Of a DNA stretch of 64,000 bases, positions 45,471 to 53,685 are shown one piece after another (positions within the stretch are counted from its first letter, which is position 1; each line of letters starts with the position of its first letter). Below the pieces are notes generated by a model. It was given only the letters and a program-made list of their open reading frames with translations, ran no database searches and was not told the DNA's origin. The translations under genes and the position numbers were made by a program. The stretch is from Gammaproteobacteria bacterium (GTDB lineage: Bacteria; Pseudomonadota; Gammaproteobacteria; Pseudomonadales; Pseudohongiellaceae): NCBI GenBank assembly GCA_030654835.1, contig JAURWS010000015.1, positions 23,806 through 87,805 on the forward strand, written 5' to 3'.

Positions 45471-46226
45471 ATGAAAATGACTCTACGCACATTCGTGCTC
45501 GCAACGACGCTGCATCTTCTGGCGCCAGCATTGTCCCAGGCGGCGGAACAGGTTTCTGATCAGGCGCTCAGCGAGCAACTCAACATCCTGATCAACAGCG
45601 AGACGCGCTCTGAAGAGCTGCGAGCACGCAATCGGTATCGCCACCCGTTGGAGACGCTGATGTTTTTCGAGGTTCGTCCCGAGCAGACTGTGGTGGAAAT
45701 CTGGCCTGGCGGTCAGGGAGGCTGGTATCGAAGCATTCTGGAACCGTTCTTTGTCAGCGGCCCTGGAACCTACATTCCCGTGTTGGATGCATCGGCCTTT
45801 CCTGATCCCGTCGCCGAGGTTGCGGATGGGGTGGCAGACAGAGTTCTTGTCTTCCGGGCGCATGGTTTCCTGATCTACGACAACCCTGCACAAGAGTACT
45901 ATGACGCAATCTTCCGCATGCTCAAGCCCGGTGGGATATTTGGCATCGTGGATCATCGCGGAAACGAGAGCGTGCCTCAGGACCCTCGTGCAGTTGATGG
46001 TTACGTCAATCAGTCGCACGTGGTGATGCTGGCCGAGCGCGCTGGCTTTGAATTGGTGGATCAGGCAGAAATCAACGCCAATCCACTGGACACAAAGAAT
46101 CACCCAGATGGCGTTTACTCTTTGCCGCCGACCCTCAGGGGCACGACACTCAATCGTGATTTGCGAGAGCGAATGCTGGGCATTGGTGAAAGCGACCGCA
46201 TGACCCTCAAGTTCAGAAAGCCCTGA
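45471..46226 (+). CDS. Exported methyltransferase-like protein (COG4798 type, second of two)
   Basis: A 251-residue protein with a signal peptide (LATTLHLLAPALSQAAE). It has the COG4798 hallmarks RNRYRHPLETLMFFEVRPEQ in two parts (RNRYRHPLETL, FFEVRPEQTVVEIWPGG), then GGWYRSIL, a poorly conserved SAM region and FGIVDHRGNES. Relative to standard methyltransferases, motif I is EIWPGGQGGW, a modified glycine loop. Same fold and export as 42095-42841, with only moderate similarity. It follows the AraC gene by 43 bp and ends 1 bp before a REP pair. Confidence 0.84.
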   Translation: MKMTLRTFVLATTLHLLAPALSQAAEQVSDQALSEQLNILINSETRSEELRARNRYRHPLETLMFFEVRPEQTVVEIWPGGQGGWYRSILEPFFVSGPGTYIPVLDASAFPDPVAEVADGVADRVLVFRAHGFLIYDNPAQEYYDAIFRMLKPGGIFGIVDHRGNESVPQDPRAVDGYVNQSHVVMLAERAGFELVDQAEINANPLDTKNHPDGVYSLPPTLRGTTLNRDLRERMLGIGESDRMTLKFRKP

Positions 46227-46227
46227 T

Positions 46228-46300
46228 TGTGGGAGCGAGCCTGCTCGCGATTGCTTTTGACTTGCAATGAAAAGCTATCGCGGGCAGGCCCGCTCCCACA
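46228..46300. repeat. REP pair between methyltransferase-like and NRDE genes
   Basis: TGTGGGAGCGAGCCTGCTCG faces GGCAGGCCCGCTCCCACA across a loop containing TTGACTTGCAATGAAAAGC. It sits between convergent stops (46226 and 46309). Confidence 0.9.
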
Positions 46301-46308
46301 GGTCCTAC

Positions 46309-47061
46309 TCAGGCTATGTTGATGCGGTGGCGGGGCAGATTGTTGACGGAGCGTGCTGCAGCAATCGTGGGCAGCATGGCTTCCGTGAGATAGAGAAACT
46401 CCAGATAATCGGGATGCACCAGAACCTGACTGATACTCTTGGTGTGGGAGAGTTCGCGGGACATCAGGATACTTGAAGAGGGATCATCGAGTTCCTGCTG
46501 CAGGTGCAACTCTTCGAGAATCTTCTCCGCTGTGACTGTCCCGCATCGATTGCCTGCGAGCCACCTCTGAAACAAATCGCCTCGCAAGGTCGCCGTACTC
46601 TCCGCATTCACCGAGGATGACGTGAACATGCGGGGCTTCGCGTTGTCGTGGTCGTGGAAACTGTGGTCGCTGCCGTTCCAGCGGCACTCCACCACCCTTG
46701 CGTCCCCGATGAGGACCAGCTCGAAGGGGTTGCAACGCTGTCCCAACCCCTCCCGAAGCGTGTTCAGCATCGTGTCGAGAGAGGGAAGCCTGACCAGTTC
46801 GCTGATGATAAGGCCGCGACTTTCTGCGTCAGGTCGCGTTGAGTCCTGATAGCGATTCAACAGGGCAAGCACAATTCCGCGTGAGTTGGCGCCAAACCAG
46901 GTGCCGTCATGCAGGCCATCGAGCGGGTAGCAGTAGGACAGTTGATGCTCTTCGCTCCAGCCGGAAAGCAACGTGCCGATTTCAGTGCGCGTCCGTTGCT
47001 CGTCCCGGTTCATGGTGATGGCAAGTCCGTCAGCGGTGGAGACAATCGTCAGCGTGCACAT
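46309..47061 (-). CDS. NRDE (TANGO2-like) protein
   Basis: A 250-residue protein starting MCTLTIVSTADG with TMNRDEQRTR (the NRDE motif), DGTWFGANSRGIVLALLNRY and ESRGLIISELV, the signature of the NRDE/TANGO2 family. The invariant Cys2 suggests an N-terminal nucleophile fold, but activity is unknown; TANGO2 homologues have been linked to haem and lipid handling. It is the last gene of the ECF-sigma operon and overlaps the DinB-like gene by 13 bp. The frame is open upstream, but MCTL is the conserved start. Confidence 0.87.
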   Translation of the reverse strand: MCTLTIVSTADGLAITMNRDEQRTRTEIGTLLSGWSEEHQLSYCYPLDGLHDGTWFGANSRGIVLALLNRYQDSTRPDAESRGLIISELVRLPSLDTMLNTLREGLGQRCNPFELVLIGDARVVECRWNGSDHSFHDHDNAKPRMFTSSSVNAESTATLRGDLFQRWLAGNRCGTVTAEKILEELHLQQELDDPSSSILMSRELSHTKSISQVLVHPDYLEFLYLTEAMLPTIAAARSVNNLPRHRINIA

Positions 47062-47594
47062 GCGCTCAACTCGGCTGTCGATTGTTGATTTTCTCTCTGG
47101 AAAGTGGCGGTGCACGGCGCGATGCCGATATGCGCGGCAAGCTCAATGCCGCAGCCCTTCAGCAACAGGCGAATGTAGGCGGCGTGATGAATCGTGTGGT
47201 TGATCAGATAGAGGACTTCCCGCGCGGCATTGGAGCGGAATTTCTCCGTGTGCGTGGTCAGGCAATCAATCTCCGAGGTGACCAGCAATTCTTCCGGCGG
47301 TGCGCAATTCAAATTTTCCAGCGCCTCACACGCGCTCATGATGACGAGCAGCTGGGCTGCAGCAAAGTCGGGGTCTACTTCACCGGGGCTATTGCGGTGC
47401 CGGACGTTGTAGTCGATTTCGCCAGTCTGCAGCCCCGCCAGGAAGGCTTGCACATGGTCGATCACATGGCGCACGTGCACGCCGACGTGAGACTGCACAT
47501 AGACCGTCGAACGCTGTGCTGCGGGCAGTGTGCTGACGACATCGAGAATTGCACCGATCTGCGCCAGAGTGGCGAGCAGCGATCTATTCAGCAT
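47049..47594 (-). CDS. DinB-like four-helix protein
   Basis: A 181-residue protein with the DinB/YfiT helical bundle pattern: an N-terminal helix with YVQSHVGVHVRHVIDHVQ (candidate metal His), and later REVLYLINHTIHHAAYIR with the C-terminal His pair. DinB-like proteins often bind a divalent metal and some act as thiol-dependent transferases. Its start overlaps the OlsF-like gene by 11 bp and its end overlaps the NRDE gene, so it is an integral part of this operon. No specific reaction can be assigned. Confidence 0.8.
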   Translation of the reverse strand: MLNRSLLATLAQIGAILDVVSTLPAAQRSTVYVQSHVGVHVRHVIDHVQAFLAGLQTGEIDYNVRHRNSPGEVDPDFAAAQLLVIMSACEALENLNCAPPEELLVTSEIDCLTTHTEKFRSNAAREVLYLINHTIHHAAYIRLLLKGCGIELAAHIGIAPCTATFQRENQQSTAELSACAR

Positions 47595-49377
47595 GACCAG
47601 TCCTCCAGAGTTGTTGCAGACGCTCGGCAGGTTCCTTGCCGAGATAGCGCTGCAGGTATTTGGGTGGTGCATTGCGCAGGTCAACAAAAATCAATCCGTC
47701 CAGCGAACGGTTGAAGCTGTTGTTGATGGAGAAGTCCACAAATTTTCCATTCATCGCGAGGTAATGCCTGATAAGTGTCGGCACACGACTTTCAGCGTCG
47801 TGGCTGCCGAGCAGTTTGTTGAAGATCGCCGTATCAGCACAGGCCAGCAACAGCTCTCTGTCCCAGTGGGTGCGTTGGCGGCGCTCGCGTGCCACCGGCC
47901 TGACCAGTTTGCGCATTTCCTCGTCGGCCACGTTGTTGTGCAGAAACGTGTCGGCGAGCAGCGCTCTTGCCAGTGGCGAGTAGCGCTGCGAGATGCTGAC
48001 GCAACCGAACAGGGTGTGACAGTCGCTGTTCTGCAGCACAAAGGCGCCAATGCCTTTCCATAGCAGATCCAGTGCTCGGGGGTTGCGCTGGTAAGCGGAC
48101 GTGACAAAGGAGCGTCCGAGTTCGATGGCGGGGCCGAGGGCGCGCAGGAACGCCTCATCAAAATGGAACAGTGTGTGGCTGTAGAGTCCGTCGAGTCCGC
48201 GCGCCTTTACGGCTGTCTCGGCACGAACGACACGATAGCCGCCGATCAGCCGTTGCGCGTCGTGATCCCATGCCAGGATGTGCCAGTAATCGCTGTCGAA
48301 TTGATCTTGATCCAGGGGCTTGCCAGTGCCTTCTCCGGACTGGCGAAAGGTCTGTTCCCGTTCCAGTGCAAGTTGCCCGGCAATGCAGCCGAGTGCCTGA
48401 AAAGGGGCGCAGTAAACGGCATAGTTCTGATGCTCTGCGACCTTGTAGGGTAGCAGTGCATCGAACTGGGCGGCGAGCGCATGCCCTTTGTTAGAGTCGG
48501 GCTGTGTGGCAGGGAGCGCTGTTCGCAGGTGGTCAGATGCCGAAATGCTGTCACTGAGCAGATCGCAATTCAGGCGCAGATACTGCGTGACGCAGGTCGG
48601 TGATTCCAGCTGCTTGATGGCGTCATTGTCGATGACTTTGCCCACGCTGATCTGCAACTGCGAACCCCGCTTCTCCAGCATGGCGCGCGGCAGCAGCAGA
48701 GTGCGCAGGCGCTTGTGGATCAGCCCGGCAAGATAGAACAATGTGCTGTTGCGACCATTGATGCGGAACGAGACGCAGTTGGCGTCGTGCTTGAGAGCCA
48801 GACGTCCGACCATGGAGGACCACGGACTGTCCTCGATGCTGCCGCCGGGCAGGCGCATGTGTGACACCGTACCCGCCGGGAATATCAGCAGCGCCCCACC
48901 GTTGCCAAGGTGCCGGTTGGCCTCCCGCATCCCCTTCATGTTTTTGCTCTGGGCATTGGGGTTGAGTACATCCACGCCGATGAACAGATCCTTGAACTCC
49001 GGGAATACCAGCAGCAGTTCGTTGGTCAGCACCCGGAGGTCGGGGCGATAGCGCAGCAACAATCTGGAAAGCAGCATCCCCTCCATCGCGCCCAGCGGAT
49101 GGTTCGCCACAATCAGCAACGGGTCCGTCGCTGGAATCTGTGACAGCTGCTCCGGGTTTGTCACGTGCAGATCGGCGTCGAGTTTTTCCAGCACAAAGTT
49201 GAGAAAGCGGTGCCCACCGTCGGTTTGCACATCTGCCTGTGGGGACGGAGCCTGTTGACTCGGCGCGGCCAGCCACTCGTCATACCAGGCGCTTAGAATG
49301 TTCAGGTGTGTCAGTCGATTCAGCAGGAAGCGCGGCATCGGGTGCAGTGAGGTCAGTGCAAGTGGATTGTTCATCAT
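47584..49377 (-). CDS. olsF: Bifunctional acyltransferase of the OlsF type (PlsC-like + GNAT N-acyltransferase)
   Basis: A 597-residue two-domain enzyme. The N-terminal half is a PlsC/hemolysin-like O-acyltransferase (IVANHPLGAMEGMLLSRLL, residues 89-107; LIFPAGTVSH). The C-terminal half (about 330-597) is an OlsB-like acyl-ACP N-acyltransferase (YAVYCAPFQALG, WDHDAQRLIGGYRVV, IELGRSFV, LLWKGIGAFVL). This is the plan of OlsF, which makes ornithine lipid in some gammaproteobacteria and Bacteroidetes. The ATG at 49377 is chosen; a TTG at 49383 overlaps the ATP-grasp stop. An ATP-grasp enzyme before it suggests an amino-acid head group other than simple ornithine (inference). Confidence 0.83.
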   Translation of the reverse strand: MMNNPLALTSLHPMPRFLLNRLTHLNILSAWYDEWLAAPSQQAPSPQADVQTDGGHRFLNFVLEKLDADLHVTNPEQLSQIPATDPLLIVANHPLGAMEGMLLSRLLLRYRPDLRVLTNELLLVFPEFKDLFIGVDVLNPNAQSKNMKGMREANRHLGNGGALLIFPAGTVSHMRLPGGSIEDSPWSSMVGRLALKHDANCVSFRINGRNSTLFYLAGLIHKRLRTLLLPRAMLEKRGSQLQISVGKVIDNDAIKQLESPTCVTQYLRLNCDLLSDSISASDHLRTALPATQPDSNKGHALAAQFDALLPYKVAEHQNYAVYCAPFQALGCIAGQLALEREQTFRQSGEGTGKPLDQDQFDSDYWHILAWDHDAQRLIGGYRVVRAETAVKARGLDGLYSHTLFHFDEAFLRALGPAIELGRSFVTSAYQRNPRALDLLWKGIGAFVLQNSDCHTLFGCVSISQRYSPLARALLADTFLHNNVADEEMRKLVRPVARERRQRTHWDRELLLACADTAIFNKLLGSHDAESRVPTLIRHYLAMNGKFVDFSINNSFNRSLDGLIFVDLRNAPPKYLQRYLGKEPAERLQQLWRTGHAE

Positions 49378-49379
49378 GT

Positions 49380-50558
49380 TCAATCAGTGCTCGGGTAGTG
49401 GCGGGTCAGCGCGCGTTCAATTTGCCAGTGCCGCAGCAACGCGAGCAGGCCTGGTGGTTGATGTCCTTGTTTGCGGTGGTGGGCGCCGAGCCTGAACAGT
49501 GTACGGTACTGCCATAACAGTGTGCTGATGGCATCGCCGAGCCGGGTGTCTTTGTCCCAGATGTGAATGGACTCGGAGCTGGCGCCATTGATCTCGACGA
49601 TCTCTATGGTTTCTCCACGGCGCAGCGAATCGATGTCGCGGAATTTCACGTCCAGGCGCCCGTAGTGATAGCCGGGCAGGTCGCTCAGGATACCGTGCAT
49701 GGTCTCGGTCAGTGCAGGAGTGATGTGCTCGCGGGCGTCCCGGAACACCGCTCCCCGGCAGTGACTGGCCGAGAACAGAAGGCGGAACTTCTCGCCCTTC
49801 GGCAGCACCTTGTGCCAGTGCTCCCGATGACGATCCCGGTAAAGATGCAACAAGGCACCCGCGCGCTTGTCGGCGCTAACCAGTTCCGCCAGTGTGCGTT
49901 CGCCGTCGCCGCGCACACTGGGTGAATATTTGAACGTCAGCGAGACAATCTCACCTTTGCCGGTGGCAGGATCGCGCACGTAGAAGACGCCCGCTTCCGG
50001 CTCCCAGTTCGCCAGCTTCTGGCATAGCAGCGCCGCGCCGCGTGGATAGTCGCCAATCGCCTTCGTGAGCTGCTCGGGGGTGTGAATGAGCTTGACACCC
50101 GAGCCCCGGCAGCCAATATCGGGTTTGCAGACAAAGGGAAACGAGATGCCGCTCCGCGTCGCCTGCTCCAGACAAACATCGGTCTGCTCCTGGGCGGAGC
50201 TGTCGTCGGTTTCATAACGGATCCACGGCAGAATGGCCGCGTCGCATTTGCCGATGGCCTGCCGCATCAGTTCGCTCTTGGGAACGCCGACCATGCCGGA
50301 GACGGGTAGGAGTGGATTTGCAAGCAGGGGCAGCGAGAGCGACCGATGAATGGCGGCGAGCCGTAACCAGTCGAACACGACGGGTAGATACATGAGCCAG
50401 GTTGGCCAGAATTCAAACAGCCCGATCTGTCCGCCGTTACGTTGGGCAGGTTGCCAGTCCTGATCATTGAGGTTGTGGTCCTCGACGTCGTCAGTGGTGG
50501 CCCTATTCAAAATGGAAATTTTGGTCGTCCTTCTAGGGGTTGCACATAGGGATTGCAC
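49380..50558 (-). CDS. ATP-grasp enzyme, carboxylate-amine ligase-like
   Basis: Up to 392 residues. The conserved N-terminal part reads LFEFWPTWLMYLPVV, LPLLANPLLPVSGMVGVPKSEL; the ATP-grasp core has FPFVCKPDIGCRGSGVKLI, YYV-like GVFYVRDPATGKGEIVSLT and the metal-binding YGRLDVKFRD with VEINGASSE. Such enzymes join a carboxylate to an amine using ATP. No ATG precedes the conserved region: the start is a GTG at 50558 or a TTG at 50510. It follows the anti-sigma gene by 4 bp and precedes the OlsF-like gene by 2 bp. Candidate role: building an amino-acid or dipeptide head group for the acyltransferase. Confidence 0.82.
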   Translation of the reverse strand: MQSLCATPRRTTKISILNRATTDDVEDHNLNDQDWQPAQRNGGQIGLFEFWPTWLMYLPVVFDWLRLAAIHRSLSLPLLANPLLPVSGMVGVPKSELMRQAIGKCDAAILPWIRYETDDSSAQEQTDVCLEQATRSGISFPFVCKPDIGCRGSGVKLIHTPEQLTKAIGDYPRGAALLCQKLANWEPEAGVFYVRDPATGKGEIVSLTFKYSPSVRGDGERTLAELVSADKRAGALLHLYRDRHREHWHKVLPKGEKFRLLFSASHCRGAVFRDAREHITPALTETMHGILSDLPGYHYGRLDVKFRDIDSLRRGETIEIVEINGASSESIHIWDKDTRLGDAISTLLWQYRTLFRLGAHHRKQGHQPPGLLALLRHWQIERALTRHYPSTD

Positions 50559-50562
50559 ACAG

Positions 50563-50802
50563 TCAAACAGGTTCGTTTCCGGAAGTCGCTTTTGCTACCA
50601 CTGCAGCCACGTCGCTGTCTGCCAGAGCTTCTGGCTCTGGCAGGGCGCGCGCATAGGCGACGGTGGTCCGCAATTGGCGAACGAACAGCCTGCAGTGACC
50701 GCACATGAGCAGGTGCATGCTGTACCCCAGCGATTGGTGCCAGGTCAGTGTCTTTTCGGTGTAGTCACTGGCCATTTGACTGATCTCGCGGCATTTCAGC
50801 AT
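50563..50802 (-). CDS. Zinc-finger anti-sigma factor (zf-HC2 type)
   Basis: A 79-residue protein with the HxxxCxxC zinc motif of ZAS-domain anti-sigma factors (MHLLMCGHCRLFVRQL). No transmembrane segment is visible, so it is probably a soluble, RsrA- or ChrR-like regulator that binds the sigma factor and senses redox or metal state. It overlaps the ECF sigma gene by 7 bp. Confidence 0.85.
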   Translation of the reverse strand: MLKCREISQMASDYTEKTLTWHQSLGYSMHLLMCGHCRLFVRQLRTTVAYARALPEPEALADSDVAAVVAKATSGNEPV

Positions 50803-51422
50803 GTTCCGGTCTCCTGATAGCGGTCGATGACCTGCATCAATGTGAGTCGTGCCCTGTGCAGCAGGACTCTCACATTAGAGTGACTGAGGTCGAGGATGTT
50901 ACAGATGTCTTCCATTTCCATCTGTTGCAGATCGCGAAGTGTGAAGACGGCCCGCTGGTCGGCGCTGAGCAGCGTCAGCGTGTGGTGGATGCAGTGACGC
51001 AACTGCTCCTCTTCAAGCAGGGAGGAGGGTGAATCGATGTGCCATGCAGCGGGAGCATCCCGCCAGCGGCCGTCTTCACGGAAGCGCTCCTGCAGAAGCC
51101 CGAGCGAGTCTGGCAGCTGATCGGCGGCGCTGGCATCCAGCTGCACGAAGCGTGATTCTTTACTAAGCCGGGTGCGGGCCTCGTTCTTGACGATAGTGAA
51201 TATCCAGGTCTGCAGGGATGAGCGCCCCTCGAAGGCGGGCAGTGCGCGAAAGATCGACACCCAGGCTTCCTGAGTGACTTCCTCTGCCCAGACATCACCG
51301 GCTATCGCCCTGGCGATGACCAGCATGCGGCGATGGTAGCGTTTGACCAGTGCAGAGAATGCCTCATGATCACCTGCGCGCAGAGCGATCAGGTCTTCTG
51401 CATTTTCGTCGTTTTGTAACAT
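50796..51422 (-). CDS. ECF-type RNA polymerase sigma factor
   Basis: A 208-residue group 4 sigma factor: region 2 (HEAFSALVKRYHRRMLVIARAI, DVWAEEVTQEAWVSIFRALP, RSSLQTWIFTIVKNEART) and region 4 (LLSADQRAVFTLRDLQQMEM, NILDLSHSNVRVLLHRAR). A linker of about 60 residues separates them. It heads a run of six overlapping or nearly touching genes with its anti-sigma factor and probably controls them. The divergent DUF547 gene starts 85 bp away. Confidence 0.92.
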   Translation of the reverse strand: MLQNDENAEDLIALRAGDHEAFSALVKRYHRRMLVIARAIAGDVWAEEVTQEAWVSIFRALPAFEGRSSLQTWIFTIVKNEARTRLSKESRFVQLDASAADQLPDSLGLLQERFREDGRWRDAPAAWHIDSPSSLLEEEQLRHCIHHTLTLLSADQRAVFTLRDLQQMEMEDICNILDLSHSNVRVLLHRARLTLMQVIDRYQETGTC

Positions 51423-51507
51423 GGGAGTGATCCGTCAGTCCTTTAGTGTGTGTATTGTGCTTCAGACAAGGGAGAGGCCAGTGAGTGTATCGTCAATGAG
51501 GAGTGTT

Positions 51508-52263
51508 ATGGATAGTTTTGTCTTCGCTCGTTTGCTGTTGCTCCTGGTCGTAGTTTGGACTGCGACGCCAGCTCAGGCTCAAGACGTGGCTATGGATTGG
51601 AGCGCCTACGATGGCCTGCTGGCCGCTCATGTGACACCGGGCGAACGCAACGGCATCCGCCATCACCGGGTTGACTATCTGGCCGTGCGTCAGGACCCTC
51701 GCTACGCGCAGGCGCTCGCCCTCATCGCCAATTTTCCGACGGCTCAGATTACGGAGCGTAATGCCCGTCTCGCGTTCTATATCAACGCGTACAACCTCTA
51801 CGCTATCAAGATGGTGATTGATCACTTGCCCCTGGAGAGCATCCGCGACGCGGGCTCTCTGTTCTCGCCGGTGTGGGGGAAAGAGGCCGGCAGCATCAGC
51901 GGTCAGGCGGTGACGCTGGATGAGATCGAGCACGAGATTCTGCGCCCCATGGGGGAGCCGCGCGTGCATTTCGCCATCGTCTGCGCCTCGCTCAGTTGTC
52001 CGAATCTGCGCGCCGAGGCTTTCACCGCCGAGAAGCTGGAGCAACAACTGGATGATCAGACTCGGAGTTTCCTGCAGGAGAGCAGCAAGGGGTTGGCACT
52101 GGAGGGGGATCGGGTGCGCGTGTCGCAGATCTTCGATTGGTTCGGTGAGGACTTCGACGTCGCTGGCGGCGTGGAAACTTTCCTGCGCCGCTACCGAGAG
52201 CTGCCCGCCAGCATCAGACTGCGTGCCGACCTGCCCTATGACTGGAGCCTGAATAGCCTGTAA
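51508..52263 (+). CDS. DUF547 exported protein
   Basis: A 251-residue protein with a signal peptide (LLLLLVVVWTATPAQAQ) and the DUF547 domain (about residues 60-185): ARLAFYINAYNLYAIKMVID, PRVHFAIVCASLSCPNLR, and AVTLDEIEHEILRPMG. The Cys/His/Asn residues are reminiscent of cysteine-protease-like folds, but the function is unknown. GAGGAG lies 5 bases before the ATG. It is divergent from the ECF sigma gene and may be in the same regulon. Confidence 0.88.
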   Translation: MDSFVFARLLLLLVVVWTATPAQAQDVAMDWSAYDGLLAAHVTPGERNGIRHHRVDYLAVRQDPRYAQALALIANFPTAQITERNARLAFYINAYNLYAIKMVIDHLPLESIRDAGSLFSPVWGKEAGSISGQAVTLDEIEHEILRPMGEPRVHFAIVCASLSCPNLRAEAFTAEKLEQQLDDQTRSFLQESSKGLALEGDRVRVSQIFDWFGEDFDVAGGVETFLRRYRELPASIRLRADLPYDWSLNSL

Positions 52264-52271
52264 CCTCTGAT

Positions 52272-52345
52272 TGTGGGAGCGGGCCTTGCCCGCGATTGCT
52301 TTCAGTGTAAGTCAAAAACAATCGCGAGCAAGGCTCGCTCCCACA
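52272..52345. repeat. REP pair between DUF547 and peroxiredoxin genes
   Basis: TGTGGGAGCGGGCCTTGCCC faces AAGGCTCGCTCCCACA across TTGCTTTCAGTGTAAGTC. It lies between convergent stops (52263 and 52352). Confidence 0.9.
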
Positions 52346-52351
52346 CTCCCT

Positions 52352-52939
52352 TCAGAGCTTCTTCGCCTCTTCCATCACCAGACTGAATTCCGGCCGCAAC
52401 TTGTAGTCTTCCTCCGCGAACTTGGCGCGGATCACCCCCTGCGCGTCGATCAGGAATATCCCCGGATAGGGAATGCCGTAGGCTCGCTGGCCCGGCTCGT
52501 ACTGCGTATTCAGGATGCCCATGGCATTGACGTGCTTGACGTTTTCGTCGAACAACAGGGGGAATTCCACGCCGTGTTCTTCTACCGCCTCTGCCAGCGT
52601 GGCCACGGGATCATAGGTCATGGTGGCAACGTTGATGCCCATGGCCTGGAACTGTGGAGCCGCCTCGACCAGCCGTTGCAGCTGTGCGATGCAGAAGGGG
52701 CACCAGTCGAAGGAGCGGCTCATCACCAGCACGAGGCCCTTTTTCCCGGTGATGTCCCGCAGGCTGCGCAATGTACCAGTCTGATCCTGAGCGCTGATGG
52801 TGGGCAGCGCACTGCCCACCGGTAACTGCGGCGCCCAGATGAACTCCTGTGCCTGCGCGCTTTGCAGGAGGACAAGACCGAGCATTGCCGCTGGCAGTCC
52901 TGTGAGGAAGGTACGGCGAATCAACTGGATTAAGAGCAT
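52352..52939 (-). CDS. Exported peroxiredoxin-like (AhpC/TSA) protein
   Basis: A 195-residue thioredoxin-fold protein with a signal peptide (LPAAMLGLVLLQSAQAQE). The active site is SFDWCPFCIAQL, and the fold segments GIPYPGIFLIDAQGVIRAKF are typical of peroxiredoxin/AhpC-like proteins. The two cysteines spaced CPFC resemble thioredoxin or BCP-like types more than 2-Cys AhpC, so it may act as a periplasmic peroxidase or oxidoreductase. GGAGAC precedes the ATG. It is divergent from the CBS-pair gene. Confidence 0.85.
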   Translation of the reverse strand: MLLIQLIRRTFLTGLPAAMLGLVLLQSAQAQEFIWAPQLPVGSALPTISAQDQTGTLRSLRDITGKKGLVLVMSRSFDWCPFCIAQLQRLVEAAPQFQAMGINVATMTYDPVATLAEAVEEHGVEFPLLFDENVKHVNAMGILNTQYEPGQRAYGIPYPGIFLIDAQGVIRAKFAEEDYKLRPEFSLVMEEAKKL

Positions 52940-53045
52940 GGCTTTGTCTCCGCAAATAGGCGCCTGGGCGCAGTGCCCAAAGGATATCTGTAATTTGGTC
53001 GATAATGACAGAACTACAAATGTTCTTTTCCAACGGGGGGCAATC

Positions 53046-53477
53046 ATGATCCTGGAAAAAATCATGAGTAAAAACGTTGTGACCGTCGGGCTCGACGAAT
53101 CATTGCGCGCCATCAAGGAGATATTCGACCAGGGAAAAATCCATCACCTGCTGGTGGAGGAGGACAAACAGCTGTATGGCGTGATCTCCGATCGCGATCT
53201 TTGGCAGGCAATCAGTCCGTATCTGGGCACGTCCTTCGAGTCAGTGCGCGATACGGCGACGCTCAACAAGCGCGCCCACCATATCATGACCAGAAAGCCG
53301 ATCAGCCTGTACAAGGAAGCGGATATCTTTGAAGCCATCCGCATTTTCAATCAGCACCGGATCTCCTGTATCCCCATCGTCACCAGTGAACAGCACATCG
53401 TTGGCATCATCACCTGGCGCGATATCTTTCGTCTGCTGGAGACCGATCGCGAGGCTTTGTGCCGGGCGCCAGGCTGA
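53046..53477 (+). CDS. CBS-domain pair protein
   Basis: A 143-residue protein made almost only of two CBS domains (about 4-60: IMSKNVVTVGLDESLRAIK, YGVISDRDLWQA; about 80-135: IMTRKPISLYKEADIFEAI, IVGIITWRDIFRLL). Such Bateman modules bind adenosyl nucleotides and regulate partners; no catalytic domain is attached. An eight-base G-rich stretch (CGGGGGGC) serves as the ribosome-binding site. The neighbour downstream is a persulfide dioxygenase, but no link is proven. Confidence 0.9.
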   Translation: MILEKIMSKNVVTVGLDESLRAIKEIFDQGKIHHLLVEEDKQLYGVISDRDLWQAISPYLGTSFESVRDTATLNKRAHHIMTRKPISLYKEADIFEAIRIFNQHRISCIPIVTSEQHIVGIITWRDIFRLLETDREALCRAPG

Positions 53478-53517
53478 CGTGCCCTTGGGCACCTTCCGAG
53501 CGCGTCGCGGGCACAAG

Positions 53518-53543
53518 CGTCGCGGGCAAGGCCCGCTCCCACA
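53518..53543. repeat. Single REP arm after the CBS gene
   Basis: CGTCGCGGGCAAGGCCCGCTC followed by CCACA is one REP arm. A second partial CGTCGCGGGCAC lies immediately upstream (53504-53515), so this looks like a degraded pair. Confidence 0.75.
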
Positions 53544-53685
53544 GTCTAGGCATCCACTGATGGGGGCGCGGAATCCTTGATCTGAGTGGTTGTGCTGGCA
53601 TCTCCAAGTCGTATACTTCGGGCTGGTTCCGATGAATCCCCTATGGACCCCTCTTCGGATCAACAAGTCACGACAGGAGAAAGCC

